Assembly (NCBI RefSeq): GCF_013266735.1
Contig: NZ_JABSNU010000003.1
Coordinates: 496,001-560,000 of the forward strand
Length of the DNA: 64,000 nt
Direction: 5' to 3'
Source of the DNA: Pedobacter foliorum
GTDB taxonomy: Bacteria; Bacteroidota; Bacteroidia; Sphingobacteriales; Sphingobacteriaceae
Positions 58,647 through 64,000 of the stretch are shown here, piece by piece. The notes beneath the pieces were generated by a model. It saw nothing but the letters and a program-made list of their open reading frames with translations, was not told the origin of the DNA and did not search any database. Position 1 is the first letter of the stretch. Each line of letters begins with the position of its first letter. The position numbers were made by a program, and so were the translations under genes.

Positions 58647-60994
58647 ACCACCCCACCCATGTATGGATCTGTTATCGAATCTTCTCCAGTTTCAACATGA
58701 CCGGCATATTGCTTAGAAAATAAACTGGCGCCTTCCACTTTTACAGTGAAATCATACCATCCGGAACTTCTTTGGAGGTCAATAACCAATGCTTTTTTGC
58801 TTTTAGAGTTTAAGGATAGCGATTTATCATTATCGCTTTTGTAAGCATTATCGATAATGTTTATTTTTAAATCGTGGTCACCTTCGTTTTCGAGAATAAG
58901 TTCAATGTTGCCACTTGGCTTTTTGCTTAAGAACCCTTTAACTTCATATTTGCTGCTAACTTTTAAAGCAGGATCATTTTTGTCGCCCTTAAATTCTCTA
59001 AAAAATCCATTGGGAGCACTTATACATAAATTGTATTGTCCGTCCCCAAAGTTCTGCAGCATTAGATTGTCAGTAATTTTATCTCCGTTAGTTACTGCAT
59101 ACGCCCATGTTTTTCCAGCCTGTCCACCATATAGATTGGTTGTGTAAACATTAAATGGGGCGCCCGTAGGCACTATTTTTTGACCGAAATTACCTTTGCC
59201 AGCCTCTAGCTGAAGTTCAACTTTAGTTTTCGAACTATCCAAATTACATTCAGCGAATAACTGATATGGTAAAGCACAGGCTTTGCTAGTTCCACGTTCC
59301 TGTTGTGGTAAATAGGCTCCCGATGCTATTTCAGCTTTCGATAAAGGATCTGGTTTAACTTGTGCAGGTTTGTTTTTTGCGTTTTGAATATTGGTTACTA
59401 CCTGTTCTCTTTTTAAAGGTGTTGGTGTAATGGATGAAGCTCCAATTGATGGTCTGAATGCTGATGTAAGGTCGCCACAAATTGTTCTTCTCCAACTGCT
59501 AATCTTATTGCTTCGAATTTTCTTCCCTGTTTTTTTACTAAGTAGATTTTCTAAAAACATCAATGTGGATGTATGGTCAAAAACCTGAGAATTTACATAG
59601 CCGCCTTTGCTCCATGGCGATGCAATAATCATCGGTACACGATAACCTAGGCCGATTGGACTATCCTTTTTAAATTCGTAATCTGCATCAACAGAAATTC
59701 CGGCAGAGACCTTACCACTTGATGGATCATTAGGTTTTGGAACTACGTAAGGAGGTATGTGATCAAAGTAGCCATCATTTTCATCATAAGTAAGGATGAA
59801 TACCGTCTTTTTCCATACTTCTGGGTTCTTCGTTAAAATGTCAAGTGCTTCAGAAACATACCATGTTCCATACAATGGAGAACTTGTATGATCTGAGAAT
59901 CTCTGCGGAGCCACCAGCCAAGAAACAGTAGGGAGCTTGCCACTATCCACATCAGATCGGAATTGATAAAATATATCGTTTTTAGGAATGCTTACAGTTT
60001 CTTCTTTTCCCTCGTCATTAGTAAAGGTAAACGGAGCAAGTTCCAGATAATTAAACGGTGCATTGATGTTGCTCGCAAATGCTTTGTCTATTAAATTTTT
60101 TTCCCGTGTAGATAGCTTATTGTACTTCTCTGTTACCTGAGCGGCAGTAAGTGGAGGTTTGCTTGTCGTATCCCCATTCTTCCTAAAATAGGCCGCAAGT
60201 TTAACATTGTAGCGTTTTACATACTCAATGGCATTATCTCCATAATTTCCTAACCAATCGTCTACATTATCCCCTTGCAAATCGGCAGTCCAGATTTCAT
60301 TTTGGTAAATTTTCCAATCGATTCCATTGTCTTCTAGTACTTCTGGAAAGGTATCCCAATCTACAAAAGCATTGTCTCTGGATTCTGCCTGAGAATTGTT
60401 AACAGCTGCTATCGAAGTTCCGTTTAGTTCCGGACGGATATTTCCTGTCCAGAAGAATAATCTATTAGGAGTAGTACCGGTTAGCGATGAGCAGAAGTTG
60501 TGGTCGCAAATGGTGAAAGCTTCAGCCATAGAATAATAAAATGGGATGTCTGTTCTATCATAATATCCTAATGACATCAATGATTTTACGGGTACCCATT
60601 TATCATATTTACCATTATTTCGGGCGGCAAGCTGATCCGACCAGGAGTGAGGAAGTCCACCTTGCCAGGTAATCTTGGTTTTATTAATGTCTACATGAAA
60701 TGGGGCATAGGTTTTACCTTCATTATCCTTTTGTAGCCAAACTTTGTCTTTATCAGGAAGTGTAAAAGCCCTTGGATCATTAAAGCCACGAACACCTTTA
60801 AGTTTACCAAACATATGATCAAATGAGCGGTTCTCCTGCATTAGGATTACAATATGCTCTGCATCGTGAAAGGTAGATCCGGGATCTGCTTCAATTGCCA
60901 TTGCTTTTTGAATGGACATAGGAATTACATTTGGTAATCCTACTGCTCCAGACAATAGCGCAGCTTTTTTAATAAAGTCTCTTCTTGAGTCCAT
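58643..60994 (-). CDS. Phosphocholine-specific phospholipase C (Tat-exported)
   Basis: Acid-phosphatase-superfamily phospholipase C of about 783 residues. The N-terminus MDSRRDFIKKAALLSGAVG is a clear Tat signal with the twin-arginine SRRDFIK motif. The catalytic domain (about 45-520) opens with AEHIVILMQENRSFDHMFGKLKGVRGFND and includes TYDENDGYFDHIPP. Two DUF756-type C-terminal domains follow (about 600-690 and 695-780). Hydrolyses phosphatidylcholine or sphingomyelin in known members. It lies 73 bp after eboF on the same strand, but linkage to that cluster is uncertain. Confidence 0.94.
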   Translation of the reverse strand: MDSRRDFIKKAALLSGAVGLPNVIPMSIQKAMAIEADPGSTFHDAEHIVILMQENRSFDHMFGKLKGVRGFNDPRAFTLPDKDKVWLQKDNEGKTYAPFHVDINKTKITWQGGLPHSWSDQLAARNNGKYDKWVPVKSLMSLGYYDRTDIPFYYSMAEAFTICDHNFCSSLTGTTPNRLFFWTGNIRPELNGTSIAAVNNSQAESRDNAFVDWDTFPEVLEDNGIDWKIYQNEIWTADLQGDNVDDWLGNYGDNAIEYVKRYNVKLAAYFRKNGDTTSKPPLTAAQVTEKYNKLSTREKNLIDKAFASNINAPFNYLELAPFTFTNDEGKEETVSIPKNDIFYQFRSDVDSGKLPTVSWLVAPQRFSDHTSSPLYGTWYVSEALDILTKNPEVWKKTVFILTYDENDGYFDHIPPYVVPKPNDPSSGKVSAGISVDADYEFKKDSPIGLGYRVPMIIASPWSKGGYVNSQVFDHTSTLMFLENLLSKKTGKKIRSNKISSWRRTICGDLTSAFRPSIGASSITPTPLKREQVVTNIQNAKNKPAQVKPDPLSKAEIASGAYLPQQERGTSKACALPYQLFAECNLDSSKTKVELQLEAGKGNFGQKIVPTGAPFNVYTTNLYGGQAGKTWAYAVTNGDKITDNLMLQNFGDGQYNLCISAPNGFFREFKGDKNDPALKVSSKYEVKGFLSKKPSGNIELILENEGDHDLKINIIDNAYKSDNDKSLSLNSKSKKALVIDLQRSSGWYDFTVKVEGASLFSKQYAGHVETGEDSITDPYMGGVV

Positions 60995-61067
60995 AGTGGT
61001 TCATTTGTATTAAGTGTGCTTGAACCAAATGTAATAAGAATAGAAATAAGTTGGTAATGCTATAGGG

Positions 61068-62420
61068 TTATCCTTTTAGCGCTTTCCAAATTAGATCATG
61101 AATCTCTGTAGGCTGTAGATTGCCGGTGTTTAGCTTTTGATCCGTAATTAAAACCGGATGAAACTCTGCCGGTGTATTGATACTTCCATGTGATCCCTTC
61201 ACCAAAGTAGCATCCAATGGAATAACATCCATTACATATCGGAAACCAGCCTTTTTTCTTAGCAGTTTATAGGCTGCACGTGGTTTCGAAGACATAAACA
61301 TTTCTACAGGATCATATCCCGGTTTTTTATGGATATCCACACATCTGGCATAATCAGGAGCTTTAGCATCGTCAAGCCAGAAGTAGTATGTAAACCAGCT
61401 TTCCGGTTCAGCAACCAATACAAAGTCACCGGCTCTTTCATGATCCATTCCGTATTTCTTTTTACCTTCTTTATCTAAAATCATGGCGATGCCAGGAGTT
61501 TTTTCAAGAATAGCTTTTACCTGATCAGTTACTGATGGATCATTGATATAAACGTGAGCAACTTGATGATCTGATACCACAAATGCTTTAGAAGCACCTG
61601 CATCCAGAAGCTCCAAACCTCGCTCTACACGAATCTGTAATAATCCATTCTCTCTGAACACTCTGTTGATATGGACAGGTTTACTTACCGGAACGATACC
61701 ATATTCAGAAAGGATAATGATGTTGGCACCTTTCTTTTCATAAAACGTAACCAAATCCTTTACTAATTCATCTACCTCACCAAGTTCTTTGCTGATTTTG
61801 CTAAAGTCATTGCCGAACTTCTGTAAGCAATAATCAAGATGCGGTAAATAGATAAGTGTAAGCGTAGGGTTGTAAAGATCCTCAGTAATCATAGAGGCGT
61901 CAGCAATCCAGCGGCTCGATTTTATATTTGCACCAGGCCCCCAAAATTGGAATAGTGGGAACTGACCTAATTTCTCTTGTAAAATATCACGTAGTTCGGC
62001 GGGTTCCGAGTAGCAATCAGGAAGCTTTCTGCCATCAGCCAAATAGTTCGGACGAGGGGTTACACTATAATCAGCATTCGAATACATGTTGTACCACCAG
62101 AACATATTGGCGCAGGTAAAATTGGGATCTTCCTTTTTACCCTTGTCCCATATTTTCTCTGCAAGTACCAGTTTGTTTGATTGTTTCCAGAACTTAATCT
62201 CAGAATCGATATGGTCGTACCATCCGTTTCCAACTACGCCATGTTCTGTAGGTTGTTTCCCTGTTAAATAAGTTGATTGTACACTAGTAGTTACTGCTGG
62301 TAGCATTGGAGCAATTGCACCAAGGTTTTTATCTTTTATGTATTGTTCTAAAAAGGGAGTATGCTTGCCAATAAGGTTTGAGGATAAGCCAACAACATCT
62401 ATTACTACAGTCTTCTTCAT
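61068..62420 (-). CDS. eboF: EboF: alkaline-phosphatase-superfamily phosphodiesterase
   Basis: 450-residue nucleotide-pyrophosphatase/phosphodiesterase-type enzyme. VVIDVVGLS gives the first metal-binding Asp, PAVTTSVQSTYLTGKQPTEHGVVGNGW holds the nucleophilic Thr region, and later DHE/H-type residues appear in GMDHERAGDFV and KGSHGSINTPAEF. No signal peptide is evident. Its start is one base from the end of eboE, and eboD lies beyond, so it is assigned to the Ebo (edge-to-centre metabolite traffic) cluster by position; the reaction is unknown. Confidence 0.85.
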   Translation of the reverse strand: MKKTVVIDVVGLSSNLIGKHTPFLEQYIKDKNLGAIAPMLPAVTTSVQSTYLTGKQPTEHGVVGNGWYDHIDSEIKFWKQSNKLVLAEKIWDKGKKEDPNFTCANMFWWYNMYSNADYSVTPRPNYLADGRKLPDCYSEPAELRDILQEKLGQFPLFQFWGPGANIKSSRWIADASMITEDLYNPTLTLIYLPHLDYCLQKFGNDFSKISKELGEVDELVKDLVTFYEKKGANIIILSEYGIVPVSKPVHINRVFRENGLLQIRVERGLELLDAGASKAFVVSDHQVAHVYINDPSVTDQVKAILEKTPGIAMILDKEGKKKYGMDHERAGDFVLVAEPESWFTYYFWLDDAKAPDYARCVDIHKKPGYDPVEMFMSSKPRAAYKLLRKKAGFRYVMDVIPLDATLVKGSHGSINTPAEFHPVLITDQKLNTGNLQPTEIHDLIWKALKG

Positions 62421-62421
62421 C

Positions 62422-63630
62422 TTATATATTTGTTTTAATTACCCAGTTTAATTCATTGCTGATAGATTGGGCGATCGGTATTTTTAATTGTTCAGGAAGT
62501 ACTTCCCATGTATAGGTTTCTACTTCAAGGTGCTCAGTAAACGGAGCGTTTTTTTGAAGATCAAGAACGGCAGTAATATCATCCTGAGTAGATTCTAATA
62601 ATCCGATCTCTTTAATTGATATTGGAACATGGAAATGTGCTCTCCATTGTGCTGCTTCTTCATTTTCAAAATCTGCAAGGGCAGGAGTGAGGTCTGAATA
62701 GCGAATCAAACCACCATCTTTTTTCAAGGCCACTACCTGATGCAGGTAAGTCGGCTCATTAAAAGTCTGGAAGCTGCTCTTTATAATTTCTCTGTCGGCC
62801 TCCGATTTATCAAGACTAGCCTTTAAAGCCGCGCTGATTTGTATTTTACCAACTTTAATGCCTTTTGCTTCAAGCTCTTTTAACACTTCATCGTGAGCTT
62901 CATAGCCTATTGCAAAATGACAAACATCATAACACAAGCAAAGGTGTTTTTTAATTAATGATTCAGCTTCAGCAGCCGAAACATTAAATGAAGCTTCAAT
63001 CGCAGGAATACCCAGAGGCAATAAATCAGCTTCAAACCAGTCTATAAACTCTCTCCCTGTTTCAAGAATGCCATCTGGTTCAGGCTCTAGGTCAAGGTGC
63101 ATGGTTTTACCTGTTTGCTCCTCGATTGTAACCAGTTCTTTAATAACCTCCACTACATTTAAGGTAGCAGTACGCTTTGCCTGCATAAATTCCTCAGTAG
63201 TTTTAAACCAATGTCTGTAACTAAGTGGTGACGTGGAAATTCCGCCATTCATGCCTTCAGGCAATATGGATTCAAGAATTCTAAAAAGTCTGATTGTATA
63301 TTCTTTACGCGAATCGTTTGTCCAATCCGGCGTGTGTACATCTTCTTTAACCACAGTACGATGAAATTCCCCGTAAGGGAAACCGTTCATGGTAAAAACA
63401 TAGGCATCATTATCTTTAAGCCATTGCTTAAACTCCGCTAAAGTATCTTCCTGAATAAGTTCAAGGCTAGAAGCATTAGACAATCTAAGCCCCAAGCCTA
63501 AAGGTTGGTCTGGAGAAACAGATTGTTTTATAACCGGGAAATTCTCTTGTAGTGCTTTAAAATCGTCGTCCCAGTTTTTACCCGGATGAATGTTTGTGCA
63601 ATAGGTTAAATGGCCTGTGTTTACTTTCAT
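62422..63630 (-). CDS. eboE: EboE: TIM-barrel metabolite traffic protein
   Basis: 402 residues of the xylose-isomerase-like TIM-barrel type. The opening MKVNTGHLTYCTNIHPGKNWDD, with GNWxxxFxxL-like continuation, and HLDLEPEPDGILETGREFIDW are typical of EboE. CYDVCHFAIGYE holds a likely metal-binding Asp and His. Ebo clusters are linked to export or modification of secondary metabolites such as scytonemin precursors in cyanobacteria. Two bases separate it from eboD upstream. Confidence 0.88.
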   Translation of the reverse strand: MKVNTGHLTYCTNIHPGKNWDDDFKALQENFPVIKQSVSPDQPLGLGLRLSNASSLELIQEDTLAEFKQWLKDNDAYVFTMNGFPYGEFHRTVVKEDVHTPDWTNDSRKEYTIRLFRILESILPEGMNGGISTSPLSYRHWFKTTEEFMQAKRTATLNVVEVIKELVTIEEQTGKTMHLDLEPEPDGILETGREFIDWFEADLLPLGIPAIEASFNVSAAEAESLIKKHLCLCYDVCHFAIGYEAHDEVLKELEAKGIKVGKIQISAALKASLDKSEADREIIKSSFQTFNEPTYLHQVVALKKDGGLIRYSDLTPALADFENEEAAQWRAHFHVPISIKEIGLLESTQDDITAVLDLQKNAPFTEHLEVETYTWEVLPEQLKIPIAQSISNELNWVIKTNI

Positions 63631-63632
63631 TT

Positions 63633-64000
63633 TTAGTGACTGCTTATAGGTAAACCAGCGTGTGTTCTGGTAAAGTTTAAAACATAATTACTTGCTTCTA
63701 TCAATAACTGATGGTCCATTTCGTGCACCTCTTTTCCTGTACCTAAATCAGTAAGCAGGGTAATGGTAAGCTTACCACCAAGATGCTCCTGAAATTCTGC
63801 AAGACCACGAAGAATTGGAGATTCAGTATCGTTAATCTGGATAAATGGATTAGAAATATCGAAAGATAGGTGAACCATTACATTTAATATGCGGTGTAAC
63901 TGCTCTTCCGTTAACATTCCTTTTAAGAAAGAATAGGTGCTATCTAAAGCAATACCCATTGCTACAGCTTCTCCATGTAAAACACTGAAGTTACTTAGCT
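63633..64000 (-). CDS. eboD: EboD: 3-dehydroquinate synthase-like protein (partial, 5' end off window)
   Basis: C-terminal part only. Continuing past the internal ATG at 63959, the frame reads LSNFSVLHGEAVAMG to the window edge, which is the conserved metal-binding HGEAVAxG motif of dehydroquinate synthase-fold enzymes. It ends in TRTHAGLPISSH. In Ebo clusters this fold is EboD, presumed to make a cyclic product from a sugar phosphate. Its adjacency to eboE supports the name rather than aroB. Confidence 0.8.
   Translation of the reverse strand, partial: LSNFSVLHGEAVAMGIALDSTYSFLKGMLTEEQLHRILNVMVHLSFDISNPFIQINDTESPILRGLAEFQEHLGGKLTITLLTDLGTGKEVHEMDHQLLIEASNYVLNFTRTHAGLPISSH

Overview
The window looks like chromosomal DNA from a member of the Bacteroidota, most likely a Pedobacter-like Sphingobacteriaceae. 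The sequence is AT-rich, and several genes have a TAnnTTTG -7 promoter element just upstream while classical Shine-Dalgarno sequences are rare. Gene content fits too: GldB, a PorT-like barrel, a TonB-dependent receptor with a carboxypeptidase-regulatory N-terminus, a GH92 mannosidase, DUF4397, DUF2807 and DUF4349 proteins, and an Ebo cluster. No tRNA, rRNA, CRISPR array, insertion sequence or phage gene was found. The species call is inference.

Layout. 1-3746: F-type ATP synthase operon (end of atpE, then atpF-H-A-G). 3831-5632: two small envelope proteins and ruvC. 5652-10725: a tightly packed + strand run (flippase-like membrane protein, GT2, OppC-like permease, rnhB, GT4) with many non-ATG starts. 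10766-19871: gcvT, comB, patatin, gldB, PorT-like barrel, nadE, lnt, a PH/SHOCT protein and rsmI. 19948-26897: serS, then on the - strand a small coiled-coil protein, a SIMPL protein and the ileS-dksA-like-lspA operon. 27137-34386: acetyltransferase, GH92, MacB/FtsX-type permease, serine hydrolase.

34403-45883 is the most interesting part and looks like a sulfur- (or thiol/metal-) responsive region. A membrane fatty-acid hydroxylase and a cysteine desulfurase are divergently transcribed. Each has a TAnnTTTG promoter whose -33 region is covered by the same dyad (CTACTAAATTAGTAG and a one-base variant). The desulfurase also sits behind a SAM-I riboswitch with a plausible SD-sequestering platform. 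Its 3' flank holds a three-way-junction RNA candidate, then a third copy of the dyad, two split copies, and a 12-codon ORF rich in Cys and Met (ending CCCMCM). Downstream lie two tandem TlpA-like proteins, YceI, a di-haem peroxidase, a TonB-dependent receptor and a DUF4397 lipoprotein, in one close-packed direction. About 7 kb further on (52401-53405) a second tiny ORF ends in four Cys codons before the stop, directly after a perfect -7 element, and precedes a PhyH-type Fe(II)/2-oxoglutarate dioxygenase. My leading hypothesis is that these are Cys-codon leader peptides coupling cysteine (or Cu/thiol) status to expression of scavenging genes; this is inferred from sequence only.

46368-58646 carries single genes: universal stress protein, thermonuclease, large zinc metalloprotease, a PAS/HisKA protein with no ATPase domain, SDR, SGNH hydrolase, DUF2807 protein, FKBP lipoprotein, methyltransferase and small hypotheticals. 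It includes two possible short - strand transcription units in intergenic gaps. 58643-64000 (- strand) holds a Tat-exported phospholipase C and the end of an Ebo cluster (eboD partial, eboE, eboF).
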